A DNA stretch of 34,536 nucleotides from assembly GCA_018064645.1 (NCBI GenBank), contig JAGHUT010000007.1:1-34536 (forward strand), written 5' to 3'. The translations under genes were made by a program, and so were the position numbers. The notes beneath the pieces were generated by a model, which did no database searches, was not told where the DNA came from, and saw nothing but the letters and a program-made list of their open reading frames with translations. The stretch comes from Candidatus Crickella merdequi. Its GTDB lineage: Bacteria; Bacillota; Clostridia; Peptostreptococcales; Anaerovoracaceae. Positions 17,719 to 27,598 of the stretch are shown piece by piece (positions within the stretch are counted from its first letter, which is position 1; each line of letters starts with the position of its first letter).

Positions 17719-18717
17719 ATGGCAGAGAAAAAGATTATGCTGTCAGGCATTCAGCCTAGCGGAAATTTGCACCTTGGTAACTACTTAGGAGCAATCAAGG
17801 GCTGGGTAGAAAGAACTGACGAATATGACAACTTCTATTTCATGGCAGACCTCCATACCTTGACTGTAAGACAGGATCCTGAGGACTTCAGAAGAAGAGC
17901 CCTAGAGCAGCTGGCACTGTACATTGCATGTGGTTTAGACCCTGAGAAGAACACTCTGTTCTATCAGTCCCATGTTCCTGCACACGCACAGCTGGGTTGG
18001 GTTCTGGACTGCTACACAATGTTCGGAGAATTGTCAAGAATGACACAGTTCAAGGATAAGTCAAAGAAGAACGCTGACAACATCAATGCAGGACTTTTCA
18101 CATACCCTGCTCTGATGGCTGCAGACATCCTTCTCTATCAGGCACACTATGTACCTGTAGGTGAAGATCAGCGTCAGCACGTTGAGCTTACAAGAGATAT
18201 TGCTAACAGATTCAACGGCGTATACGGACAGACATTCCGTGTTCCTGAGGCATACATTCCAAAGGAAGGCGCTCGTATCTATGGACTCTCAACACCAGAG
18301 GACAAGATGTCAAAGTCAATTCCTGATGGCTGCATCTTCCTTATGGATGAGCCTGATGTAATTCTCAAGAAGTTCAAGAAGGCTGTTACAGATGCAGATA
18401 CTGAGAAGTGGATTCGTTTCGACCCACAGAACAAGCCTGGTGTTTCAAACATGATGAACATCCTCTCAGCTCTCACAGGCAAGAGTTTCGAACAGATTGA
18501 ACAGGAATTCGAGGGAATGGGCTACGGCAAGTTTAAGCCTGCCTGTGCAGAAGTTGTTATTGAGACACTCAGACCTATCAGAGAAGAGGCTACTCGTATC
18601 ATGAAGGATGAAGAGTATCTTAGAAGCGTATACAGAAAAGGTGCTGAGAGAGCATCAGTTATTGCAGAGGCAACTCTTAAGGATGTATATGACAAGGTAG
18701 GACTTACTTACAAGTAA
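17719..18717 (+). CDS. trpS: Tryptophanyl-tRNA synthetase
   Basis: SGIQPSGNLHLGNYLGAI; PVGEDQRQHVELTRDIANRFN; KMSKS motif (EDKMSKS). Confidence 0.97.
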   Translation: MAEKKIMLSGIQPSGNLHLGNYLGAIKGWVERTDEYDNFYFMADLHTLTVRQDPEDFRRRALEQLALYIACGLDPEKNTLFYQSHVPAHAQLGWVLDCYTMFGELSRMTQFKDKSKKNADNINAGLFTYPALMAADILLYQAHYVPVGEDQRQHVELTRDIANRFNGVYGQTFRVPEAYIPKEGARIYGLSTPEDKMSKSIPDGCIFLMDEPDVILKKFKKAVTDADTEKWIRFDPQNKPGVSNMMNILSALTGKSFEQIEQEFEGMGYGKFKPACAEVVIETLRPIREEATRIMKDEEYLRSVYRKGAERASVIAEATLKDVYDKVGLTYK

Positions 18718-18723
18718 ACTGCA

Positions 18724-18753
18724 AGCCACCAGCATCAAACTGGTGGCTTTTTT
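18724..18753 (+). terminator. trpS terminator
   Basis: AGCCACCAG-CATCAAA-CTGGTGGCTTTTTT. Confidence 0.9.
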
Positions 18754-18803
18754 ATTGCTGTATATTATATAATCTAGGAAGGTGAGCGAAAGGAGAATTA
18801 ATT

Positions 18804-19388
18804 ATGAAAAAAATTAAACTTATAGTCGCTGTTCTTACTGCATTCACTATGATGTTTGTTGTTACAGCATGCGGCGCAGCTGGCGAGGGTGCAGGAACAG
18901 CAAATCCTGTTCACGAGTCAGACATCAATGAAGTTGCTGACAAGACCGGCATATATATGACAACTCCAGTAGGTGCTACTGAGATTAAGTTCTCTTATAT
19001 TGAGGTAACTGATGAAGAGCCTATTGCACAGGTTACTTTCAAATATAACGGTAATGAATTCTGCTATCGTGCACAGAAGAACGATTATACTAATATCCTC
19101 GATGTTACCGAGGGTGATGCTGACTTAGCTGACATGATTGAGAGCCTTAATGATGGAACTAATATCGTTGCTTCACTTTCGGGAATGCACTACGAATGGA
19201 AAGCTAGCGCTTTTACAGAAGTCAAAGGCAAGGATGGCCTCGTTGCATTTAATAATAACAAAGAAGGAATAATCGGATGGATTGATCTCGACAGATCTCC
19301 TTCTATACTCTACTCAATAAGCATGACAAGCGGTGCAACCCAGGAAATACTTCAGAATCTTGCCACTGAGATTTATTCACCAATGTAA
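18804..19388 (+). CDS. Putative secreted lipoprotein of unknown function
   Basis: Signal peptide with lipobox VVTAC: MKKIKLIVAVLTAFTMMFVVTACGAAGEG; strong SD AAAGGAGAATTAATTATG. Confidence 0.8.
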   Translation: MKKIKLIVAVLTAFTMMFVVTACGAAGEGAGTANPVHESDINEVADKTGIYMTTPVGATEIKFSYIEVTDEEPIAQVTFKYNGNEFCYRAQKNDYTNILDVTEGDADLADMIESLNDGTNIVASLSGMHYEWKASAFTEVKGKDGLVAFNNNKEGIIGWIDLDRSPSILYSISMTSGATQEILQNLATEIYSPM

Positions 19389-19415
19389 GAAATGTAAACC
19401 TTGAAAGACCAATAT

Positions 19416-19452
19416 AATACCCGCGATAACATAAATCGCGGGTATTCTTTTA
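19416..19452. terminator. Terminator between the convergent lipoprotein and methyltransferase genes
   Basis: AATACCCGCGAT-AACATAA-ATCGCGGGTATTcTTTT, 12-bp perfect stem. Confidence 0.8.
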
Positions 19453-21171
19453 CCTATTAAGTGCTTCTACAGCCATCCTTGCAGCAGTTCCTGCATCTGG
19501 TGTATATATATCAGCACCAATCTCGTGGCAGAAGGTCTTTGTAACCGGTGCTCCTCCAACCATGATTATTACATCATCACGAATTCCTCTCTCTTTGGCC
19601 ATTTCAACAATAATACCCATCTCATGCATTGTAGTTGTAAGAAGAGAAGAACAGCATATAATGTCACACTTCTCGCTGATAGCTGTATCGATGAATTTCT
19701 CTGGTGGAACATCACTTCCGAGATCAATTACATCGATGCCGCTTCCTTCCATCATTATTCTGACAAGATTCTTTCCGATATCGTGAACATCTCCACGCAC
19801 AGTTCCTATGCAGGCGCGGCCTATTGATTCTGCCCCCTCACTAAGAAGGAGCGGCTTCATCATATCGGTCGCAGCATTCATGCACTTTGCCGCCATCAGC
19901 ATGTCAGGAACAAAGACTTCACCAATAGAGAAATCCTCGCCCAGCTCATTCATTCCAAGGCACAGTCCGTCCTGAATAATTGACTGAGCTGTATAACCCT
20001 CCTCGAGGGCTTCCTGGGTAAATTCCAGAACTTTGTTCTTCTGTCCGTTCTGCAGTGCCTCCGAAATCTGCTCCATGATACCGGCTTCAACTGATGTACC
20101 GCCAGCTGAAATATTGGTATTATCATCAGCCTCAATGACCGCTTGTGTATCTCTGAATACTGGTGCAGGCTTGTAATCTGGAAGATGACACAGCCTGTTG
20201 TATTCATCAATCGCGGCATCGACTACGGGTCTTACATGCGGGAATACAGATTTAGGTGCTCCATATGTAATGCATGGTATGAAGTGTCCATAACCGGCAC
20301 ACTCCCTGAGGACACTGATTGTGTAATCATGAATCTCTTCTTCTGTTGAATCTGCTGTATCTATTGCTGCACCTATTCCGCCCATTACTATCATTCTGCC
20401 ATCAAGAATTCTAAGTACTTCAGGAACATTATTCTCAGGCAGTGTACCCTGCCAGCACTTGATACCAACATCTATCATGTCCTCGAGAATTGGGACCAGA
20501 TATGAATCTGCGTGATGAATCGGAATAACGCCATTATCAAGAGCATATCCATAGAATTTCTTATATGGCTCCTTGAAGAATTCTCTCCATATCTCCGGAG
20601 GCATGAAAAGTTGTGTCTTTGTGCCCCAGTCATCATGCGAGAGAAGCGCATCTGGATGAAGATTCTCAACTATCAGCTTAAGATAATCCATTCTGAACTG
20701 AAGAATATAATCAATAAGCTGATGCATCTCATCAGGATGCTCATAGAAAGCAGTAAGAGCATTCTCAAACCCCATGAGGAAATGCGTCTGCTCGAAGATG
20801 CCAGTTCCCATAAAAGCTGTTGCCAGTCTGCCTTCTGCTCGTATCTCTTCGGCCCATTTGACCATAGGCTCCCATCCCTCACGACAGTTGCCCATAAGAT
20901 CAGGAGCATGACAAAATTCACGCCAGCGAGTAATATCAGGGCATACAATTGTCTCATCATTTATAATCGGAGTGGAGCCTGGTGCATCCTTTGGATAAAG
21001 ATGAGTTACTCCCCAGCGATCAACAGTAAGCGAACCAGGCACTCTCTCTTTGTTAAGATACTGAAAGCACGGGTCGCCGTACATTATCTCCGTTGCTTCA
21101 TACTGCTTCAGTAATCTGTCAGGCTTTCCATCCCTCTTAAGCAGTTCTCTAAAAATCTCTGCAGGTCTCAT
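19450..21171 (-). CDS. Corrinoid methyltransferase fusion: URO-D/MtaA-like domain plus C-terminal cobalamin-binding domain
   Basis: N-terminal URO-D-like (LLSHDDWGTKTQLFMPPEIWREFFKEPYKKFYGYALDNGVIPIHHADSYLVPIL); C-terminal GTVRGDVHDIGKNLVRIMMEGSGIDVIDLGSDV (DxHxxG B12 motif). Confidence 0.9.
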   Translation of the reverse strand: MRPAEIFRELLKRDGKPDRLLKQYEATEIMYGDPCFQYLNKERVPGSLTVDRWGVTHLYPKDAPGSTPIINDETIVCPDITRWREFCHAPDLMGNCREGWEPMVKWAEEIRAEGRLATAFMGTGIFEQTHFLMGFENALTAFYEHPDEMHQLIDYILQFRMDYLKLIVENLHPDALLSHDDWGTKTQLFMPPEIWREFFKEPYKKFYGYALDNGVIPIHHADSYLVPILEDMIDVGIKCWQGTLPENNVPEVLRILDGRMIVMGGIGAAIDTADSTEEEIHDYTISVLRECAGYGHFIPCITYGAPKSVFPHVRPVVDAAIDEYNRLCHLPDYKPAPVFRDTQAVIEADDNTNISAGGTSVEAGIMEQISEALQNGQKNKVLEFTQEALEEGYTAQSIIQDGLCLGMNELGEDFSIGEVFVPDMLMAAKCMNAATDMMKPLLLSEGAESIGRACIGTVRGDVHDIGKNLVRIMMEGSGIDVIDLGSDVPPEKFIDTAISEKCDIICCSSLLTTTMHEMGIIVEMAKERGIRDDVIIMVGGAPVTKTFCHEIGADIYTPDAGTAARMAVEALNR

Positions 21172-21200
21172 TGTCAGTCTCCCTTGATTAATGTGTGCCT

Positions 21201-21222
21201 TAATTTTATGTGCGTAAAATTA
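21201..21222. promoter_or_regulatory. Perfect 8-6-8 inverted repeat in the divergent methyltransferase promoter region
   Basis: TAATTTTA-TGTGCG-TAAAATTA. Confidence 0.5.
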
Positions 21223-21297
21223 CTATGTCAAGGAATCTGCTTGAAGATGAAGTCACGCTGGATTAGAATTATGATAATCAATTATCAGGAGGTCCTT

Positions 21298-22521
21298 ATG
21301 GAACTATACTATCCTCTTATTCTCGATGGAGCTACAGGTACACAGCTTGCCAAATACGGATATAATGGCGATATGAGTGCAGAACTCTGGTCTCTTGAAC
21401 ATCCTGACAGATGCGTTGCTATGCAGAAGGAATTCATTGACCACGGTACTGAGATGATTCTGTCTCCTACTTTCTGTGCCAATCCTGTGAAGCTTGAAGA
21501 GAATGGTGTCACCGGACGCACTGTTGAGATCAATGCAAGACTGACAGCTCTGGCCAGAGAGGCTGCAGGTGACAAGGCTCATGTTGCAGGCGATATTGGC
21601 CCTACAGGCAAATTCATTGTTCCCCTTGGTGACCTGACTTTTGAAGAAATGGTAGATATATATAAAGAGCAGGTTCTCGGTCTTGAAGAAGGCGGTGTCG
21701 ATATGTATGTCATTGAGACAATGATGACAGTGGCCGAAGCAAGAGCAGCACTGCTTGCTGTAAGAAGCATCAGTGACAAGCCTGTGTATGTAACTTTTAC
21801 ATGCGATAAGAACGGCAAGACAATGATGGGAACAGATGTTACAGCCGCTCTTGTAATATTCCAGGGAATGGGAGTAGATGCCTTTGGTCTTAACTGCTCT
21901 GTTGGTCCTGATGACATGCTTACACAGATAAGAAGACTCCGCGAATTTGCAGAGGTACCTCTTGTTGCAAAGCCTAACGCGGGAATTCCTGAATTAATTG
22001 ACGGCAAGACTGTTTATCACTGTTCTCCAGAAGAGTTCACAGAATGTATTGATGGATTTGCTGAAGCTGGAGTAATGCTTTTCGGCGGATGTTGCGGCTC
22101 TACAGAGAAGCACATCAAAGCAATATATGATGCGACTCGCAATATCAGGCTGGTCAAGCCTGACCCTCAACACAAAGAGCTGCTTAAGCTTGCAACAGAG
22201 AAGAAAGTATATCTTCTTCCTGTGAATACAATAATCAATCAGGAAGACATAATCCCATGCAGTGAATCACTTGAAGACCTCCTCGAGCTGGAAGCAGATA
22301 AGACAAGTCCTGTTACAGCAATCAGAATCTCCTGCGAGGAAGAACTTAAGAATCTTGAAGAGCATCAGATTTCGATTATCAAACCGCTTTGTATTGTATG
22401 TGATGATGAATCGCTTCTTGAAAAAGCTCTCAGGCTGTATCAGGGAAGAGCTATGTACGAGGGCACTCTTCCAAAAGAAACGCTTGAGAGATTGCGCAAA
22501 CTCTACGGACTGGTATATTAG
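21298..22521 (+). CDS. Homocysteine S-methyltransferase family protein (MetH N-domain type)
   Basis: LILDGATGTQLAKYG; FGLNCSVGPDDM; zinc motif MLFGGCCGSTEKHI; start at ATG 21298 after AGGAGGTCCTT (ORF-track start 21184 is an extension). Confidence 0.92.
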   Translation: MELYYPLILDGATGTQLAKYGYNGDMSAELWSLEHPDRCVAMQKEFIDHGTEMILSPTFCANPVKLEENGVTGRTVEINARLTALAREAAGDKAHVAGDIGPTGKFIVPLGDLTFEEMVDIYKEQVLGLEEGGVDMYVIETMMTVAEARAALLAVRSISDKPVYVTFTCDKNGKTMMGTDVTAALVIFQGMGVDAFGLNCSVGPDDMLTQIRRLREFAEVPLVAKPNAGIPELIDGKTVYHCSPEEFTECIDGFAEAGVMLFGGCCGSTEKHIKAIYDATRNIRLVKPDPQHKELLKLATEKKVYLLPVNTIINQEDIIPCSESLEDLLELEADKTSPVTAIRISCEEELKNLEEHQISIIKPLCIVCDDESLLEKALRLYQGRAMYEGTLPKETLERLRKLYGLVY

Positions 22522-22526
22522 CAAAC

Positions 22527-22554
22527 AAAAGCATCACCTGAAGGTGATGCTTTT
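22527..22554. terminator. Bidirectional terminator
   Basis: AAAAGCATCACCT-GA-AGGTGATGCTTTT. Confidence 0.88.
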
Positions 22555-22557
22555 AGC

Positions 22558-23499
22558 TTAATTAAACATGTATCCCAGTCCATCGTACAGATAAGGGAAA
22601 CTCTCAGTGTATCTGTGCCATTTAACAGGCCACACCTTAAACATGATGTTTCCCTCTGAGAAATCATCATCAGCATACCTGAACAGGCTCTTATGGTGAA
22701 TAAGGTCTTCAACCTGCATGTATGCCGCCAGAGCTTTGTGGTCGTTCTCGCCAGTCGCTGTATATACCTTGAAGTCTGAAGCGTTGTATCCCGATTTCCT
22801 GATTCCGTGAATAATTGAAGCTGCAGACCTGATGCTCTTTGTCTTTGAATAACCATTACTGTCATAATACAGAGCCATACTCATCGGCAGATAATAATAG
22901 AAGCAGTCTGTGTGATCCTTGAGCATGTGCCATGTCAGACTTCCTCCCATACTGAAGCCGGCCATTCCGCGATGGTTCCTGTCCCCATAGGTCCTGTAAC
23001 GTCTGTCAATCAATGGAATAAGGTCTTCTGCAATCTCTCCTGCTGTGCCATCCATTATGTCATCATCTTCCCCATAGTCATATGAGAGCTCAGGTGCAAC
23101 GACAATAATCGGTCTGATTACCCTGTTCTCAATCATATTGTCCAGGATATTCTTAAATGGTCTCTCGCTGCCCGGCTTGCCAAGCCACGTACGATAACTG
23201 CCGCCACGACCGTGCATTAGATACAGTACATCGTACTTATCAGCGCCTCCCTTGTATCCATAAGGCAGGTACACTGTAGCATTCTTAGTTACAGACTTGC
23301 CATTTATTGTTGTATCATATTCAACAACTTCCAGATGTCCCTGCTCATATGCCTTACCATAGAAGGAGTCCGGCATCTGACTGATGTGCTGCTCTTCAAT
23401 AACAATTGTATTCATATATGCCAGTGCCCCCAGATAAAGAATAAGAAGTATCGCCGGAATTGAACATATTACAATGATTATCTTCTTACGCCTGCTCAT
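22558..23499 (-). CDS. Membrane-anchored putative esterase (CE1/feruloyl esterase-like alpha/beta hydrolase)
   Basis: N-terminal TM; YLPYGY...YDVLYLMHGRGGSYRTWLG; GMAGFSMGGSLTWHML nucleophile elbow. Confidence 0.88.
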   Translation of the reverse strand: MSRRKKIIIVICSIPAILLILYLGALAYMNTIVIEEQHISQMPDSFYGKAYEQGHLEVVEYDTTINGKSVTKNATVYLPYGYKGGADKYDVLYLMHGRGGSYRTWLGKPGSERPFKNILDNMIENRVIRPIIVVAPELSYDYGEDDDIMDGTAGEIAEDLIPLIDRRYRTYGDRNHRGMAGFSMGGSLTWHMLKDHTDCFYYYLPMSMALYYDSNGYSKTKSIRSAASIIHGIRKSGYNASDFKVYTATGENDHKALAAYMQVEDLIHHKSLFRYADDDFSEGNIMFKVWPVKWHRYTESFPYLYDGLGYMFN

Positions 23500-24578
23500 T
23501 GTTTCTCTATTATTCCCCCACCTATTACTATATCTCCGTCGTATACTACAGCTGACTGTCCAGGTGTGACAGCCCTCTGCGGTTCATCAAAAATCAGTTC
23601 AACTCTGCCATCGCCAAGGAGCCTCATCGTCGCTGGCTGTTCTTTATGATTGTATCTGATCTTTGCCTTACAACGGAAGCCTTCAGTGCTTGCTTCTTCA
23701 GGAATTATACCGCTTGTCCAGTTGAAGTCTGCAGCAATAACATCTCTTCGGAAAAGCTCCTCGTTATCACACAGCACTACAGTATTATCCTCGGGATTGA
23801 TGCTGTACACGTATACTTTTCGCCCTAGGGCTATACCGAGTTTCTTGTGCTGTCCGATTGTATAACACTCAATTCCCTTGTGCTGTCCCAGCACATTACC
23901 GTCCATATCAACAAAATTGCCAGGCTCAAAGCCTCTGCCTCTTTCCTTCTCGAGAAAAGCCACATAATCACCATCAGGTATAAAGCATATATCCTGACTG
24001 TCTTTCTTATGCGCATTCTCAAAGCCGGCATTCTCTGCAATGGCTCTAATCTCATCCTTCGAAAGGCCACCTAATGGAAAAATCGTATGCGCCAGCTGTT
24101 CCTGTGTCAGATCATAGAGCACATAGCTCTGGTCCTTGCGCTCATCACAGCCCTTCTTGAGAAGATACCTGTCACCCGCTTTTTCAACCAGTGCATAATG
24201 TCCTGTGACAATATAATCGCACCCCATCTCCTCTGCGCATTTAAAGAGATTTCCAAATTTCATATGTTTATTACACGTCACACATGGATTAGGTGTGATT
24301 CCCTCTTCATAACACTTAATGAATCGGTCGATTACATTTGCCCTGAATTCGCTCTTCATATCAACTGCACTGAAAGGAATACCAATGCGCTCTGCAACTG
24401 CTCGTGCATCATCCACATCAGTAGTTGAACCGCATGAATACTCCGTAGAAAGCGACACATCAGCCTTATCAAAAAGCCTCATTGTGCAGCCCACGCAATC
24501 ATATCCCTGATCCTTCATTAGAAGAGCCGCAACACTGCTGTCTACTCCTCCACTCATTGCAATAAGAGCTCTGGTCAT
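23496..24578 (-). CDS. mnmA: tRNA 2-thiouridine(34) synthase MnmA (start at ATG 24578 preferred over 24608)
   Basis: ALIAMSGGVDSSVAALLMKDQGYDCVGCTMRL; NPCVTCNKHMKFG; SQDICFIPDGDY; GGGGGC SD before the ATG at 24578. Confidence 0.95.
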   Translation of the reverse strand: MTRALIAMSGGVDSSVAALLMKDQGYDCVGCTMRLFDKADVSLSTEYSCGSTTDVDDARAVAERIGIPFSAVDMKSEFRANVIDRFIKCYEEGITPNPCVTCNKHMKFGNLFKCAEEMGCDYIVTGHYALVEKAGDRYLLKKGCDERKDQSYVLYDLTQEQLAHTIFPLGGLSKDEIRAIAENAGFENAHKKDSQDICFIPDGDYVAFLEKERGRGFEPGNFVDMDGNVLGQHKGIECYTIGQHKKLGIALGRKVYVYSINPEDNTVVLCDNEELFRRDVIAADFNWTSGIIPEEASTEGFRCKAKIRYNHKEQPATMRLLGDGRVELIFDEPQRAVTPGQSAVVYDGDIVIGGGIIEKQ

Positions 24579-24646
24579 TACTGCCCCCTGTAAAAATATT
24601 TCCTTCACATTATAGCATATTTAAACACTAACTATAACTGACATAC

Positions 24647-24672
24647 AAAAAGAGCAGGACTCCGCCTGCTCT
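24647..24672 (-). terminator. serC terminator
   Basis: AGAGCAGG-CGGAGT-CCTGCTCTTTTTG on the minus strand. Confidence 0.85.
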
Positions 24673-24700
24673 AGTCTGTATCTTCACTTATCCGTAAAGC

Positions 24701-25783
24701 TTACTTGTTTGCCTCATACTCCTTAAGGAAATCTACGAGAGCCTCAACGCCCTCCTGTGGCATTGCATTGTAGATTGACGCTCTGAGTCCACCAACACTT
24801 CTGTGACCCTTGAGGTTATCAAATCCAGCAGCCTTTGTTGCAGCTACTACAGCCTTATCCTCTTCCTCATCACCTGTTGTGAATGTGCAGTTCATGAGAG
24901 ATCTGTCAGCAGGGTTAACGTTACCCTTGAAGAGCTCGCTTGAATCAAGGAAATCATAGAAGATCTTAGCCTTAGCCTCGTTCTTAGCCTGCATTGCCTC
25001 AAGTCCGCCGTTCTCAAGAAGGTACTTGAATACCTTACCACAGCAGTAGATTGCCCATGTGTTAGGTGTGTTGTACATTGAATCCTTGTCAGCGTGTGTC
25101 TTGTAGCTCATATATACTGGACAGAACTCAGGAACATCTCCGATGAGGTCCTCTCTGATGATAACTACAGCCATACCTGCAGGTCCTACATTCTTCTGTA
25201 CGCCAGCCCAGATTACACCATAATCCTCAACATTGCATGGCTTTGAGAGGAACATTGATGACTGGTCTGAAACAAGGATCTTGCCCTTTGTATCAGGAAG
25301 CTGATTATATGTGATTCCGTGAATAGTCTCATTCTCGCAGATGTATACATAGTCTGCATTATCTGGAATATCCAGGTCACTGCAGTCAGGAATATATGAG
25401 AAATTCTTGTCTGCTGATGAAGCAACAACCTTAACCTCTCCGTACTTCTTTGCCTCAGCGATAGCCTTCTTTGACCATGCACCTGTCTCAACATAGCAAG
25501 CAACACCGTCCTTAAGAAGGTTGAGTGGAACCATTGCAAACTGAGTTGTACCACCACCCTGAACGAAGAGAACCTTGTAGTTGTCTGGAATGTTCATGAG
25601 CTTTCTGAGGTCTGCAATTGCCTCCTCATAGATGCTGATGAAAGCCTTTGATCTATGGCTCATCTCCATTACTGACATTCCTGTACCTCTGTAGTTCAGA
25701 ACCTCAGCTGCGATCTCCTCAAGAACTGGCTCTGGCATCATAGCTGGACCAGCTGAGAAGTTAAACACTCTATCGTATTTCAT
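24701..25783 (-). CDS. serC: Phosphoserine aminotransferase
   Basis: RVFNFSAGPAMMPEPVLEEIAAEVLNYRGTGMSVMEMSHRSKAF; LFVQGGGTTQFAMVPLNLL. Confidence 0.96.
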   Translation of the reverse strand: MKYDRVFNFSAGPAMMPEPVLEEIAAEVLNYRGTGMSVMEMSHRSKAFISIYEEAIADLRKLMNIPDNYKVLFVQGGGTTQFAMVPLNLLKDGVACYVETGAWSKKAIAEAKKYGEVKVVASSADKNFSYIPDCSDLDIPDNADYVYICENETIHGITYNQLPDTKGKILVSDQSSMFLSKPCNVEDYGVIWAGVQKNVGPAGMAVVIIREDLIGDVPEFCPVYMSYKTHADKDSMYNTPNTWAIYCCGKVFKYLLENGGLEAMQAKNEAKAKIFYDFLDSSELFKGNVNPADRSLMNCTFTTGDEEEDKAVVAATKAAGFDNLKGHRSVGGLRASIYNAMPQEGVEALVDFLKEYEANK

Positions 25784-25944
25784 TTGTTTTCCTCCGGATA
25801 ATCTTATTTACTAAATATAATGCCGCATAAATGCAGAATAATTCTATCACAAGTACATATACTTGTCGATAACAGGCTGTGTTTCTTTATGTATCATTTC
25901 CATGTTATAATTGCAGGGCACATTATCAGAAATGAGGTTAATAA

Positions 25945-27498
25945 ATGAGTGTATTAGTAGCACAGAATGTATCTCACGATTTCGGCGGACGCCAGATCCT
26001 AGAGGATGCATCCTTCAGACTTAACAAGGGAGAACACGTTGGACTTGTTGGAGCTAACGGTGAAGGCAAGACAACTTTTTTAAATATCATCACAGGCAAT
26101 CTTATGCCTGATTCAGGTAATATCAGCTGGTGTAACCATATCACAACAGGTTACCTTGACCAAAGAAGCACACTCACTCCCGGCAAGACAATTCGTGAAG
26201 TTCTTCGTGAAGCATTTGCTCACTTCTTTGATCTAGAGAAAGAGATGCTTGCTGCATACGATAAGATGGCAGCAGCAGATGATGACGAAATCGCAAGGCT
26301 TATGGAAGATGCTGCGGAGATTCAGGACATACTTGACCACAGCGGATTCTATACTATAGATGCTAAGATTGAAGAATTTGCAAACGGTCTCGGTCTTGGT
26401 GATATCGGACTTGATAAGGTCGTAAATGAACTTTCAGGCGGACAGCGTTCAAAGGTACTTCTGACTAAGCTCCTCCTCGAGAATCCAATGATTCTTATTC
26501 TCGATGAGCCTACTAACTATCTTGACGAGAATCACATCATCTGGCTCACAAGATTCCTGCAGAATTACGAGAATGCTTTTATCCTTGTATCTCATGACAT
26601 TCCATTCCTGAACAATGTAGCGAATGTAATATATCATGTAGAGGATGCAACTCTCACAAGATACTCCGGCAACTACGATGATTTCATGAGAATGTACGAA
26701 ATCAAGAAGAATCAGCTTGAAGCCGCATACAAGAAGCAGCAGAAAGAGATTGCAGATCTGGAAGATTTTATCGCCAGAAATAAAGCAAGAGTTGCTACAA
26801 CGAATATGGCTAAATCGAGACAGAAGAAACTCGACAAGATGGATAAGATTGAGCTCACTAAAGAGAAGCCTAAGCCTGAGTTCGCATTTGAATATTCAAG
26901 AGCACCAGGCAAATATGTCATCGAGGCCACCAACCTTGTAATCGGCTACGATGAGCCTCTCACAAGTCCACTCACCTTCCATGTTGACCGCGGCCAGAAG
27001 ATTGCAATCAAAGGCGTTAACGGACTCGGCAAGTCTACGCTTCTAAAGACCATGCTCGGCATCATTCCATCATTTGATGGAGAAGTTGCCCTTGACTACT
27101 ATGCACAGCCGGGTTATTTCGAGCAGGAGCACGATGGCAGTAACCAGACTGCTCTTCAGGAATTCTGGGATGAGTTCCCTGCTCTCACAAATAATGAAGT
27201 TCGCAGAGCCCTTGCCAAATGCGGTCTCACAAACGAACATATCGAAAGCCAGGTTAGAGTTCTTTCCGGCGGTGAGAATGCCAAGTTCCGTCTTGCCAAG
27301 CTTATGCAGAATCCAATGAATCTCCTTGTGCTGGACGAGCCTACCAACCATTTGGATCCAGTCGCAAAGGATGTTCTCAAAGAGGCTGTTCGAGACTTCA
27401 AGGGAACAGTAATCCTTGTCTGCCACGAGCCTGAGTTCTATCAGGGTGTGGTAACTGATGTGTGGAATCTTGAAGACTGGACAACTAAGGTAATCTAG
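25945..27498 (+). CDS. ABC-F family ATP-binding protein (YkpA/YbiT-like)
   Basis: Two ABC domains: GANGEGKTT...LSGGQRSK...LILDEPTNYLD and GVNGLGKST...LSGGENAK...LVLDEPTNHLD; no TM segments. Confidence 0.95.
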   Translation: MSVLVAQNVSHDFGGRQILEDASFRLNKGEHVGLVGANGEGKTTFLNIITGNLMPDSGNISWCNHITTGYLDQRSTLTPGKTIREVLREAFAHFFDLEKEMLAAYDKMAAADDDEIARLMEDAAEIQDILDHSGFYTIDAKIEEFANGLGLGDIGLDKVVNELSGGQRSKVLLTKLLLENPMILILDEPTNYLDENHIIWLTRFLQNYENAFILVSHDIPFLNNVANVIYHVEDATLTRYSGNYDDFMRMYEIKKNQLEAAYKKQQKEIADLEDFIARNKARVATTNMAKSRQKKLDKMDKIELTKEKPKPEFAFEYSRAPGKYVIEATNLVIGYDEPLTSPLTFHVDRGQKIAIKGVNGLGKSTLLKTMLGIIPSFDGEVALDYYAQPGYFEQEHDGSNQTALQEFWDEFPALTNNEVRRALAKCGLTNEHIESQVRVLSGGENAKFRLAKLMQNPMNLLVLDEPTNHLDPVAKDVLKEAVRDFKGTVILVCHEPEFYQGVVTDVWNLEDWTTKVI

Positions 27499-27513
27499 TT
27501 TTTCAAATTATAT

Positions 27514-27566
27514 AAAACCGTCACCATTCTATCGGCATATACGCCGGTACAATAGTGACGGTTTTT
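27514..27566. terminator. Composite bidirectional terminator
   Basis: Outer stem AAAACCGTCAC/GTGACGGTTTT enclosing an inner CGGC-ATATAC-GCCG hairpin; U-tracts on both strands. Confidence 0.8.
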
Positions 27567-27598
27567 CGTTTAATTGTTAAATTCTGTTGTTCAAATCT

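Noticed and set aside
26449-27426. Minus-strand ORFs within the ABC-F gene
   Set aside because: Fully antisense to a conserved ABC-F protein; shadow ORFs.
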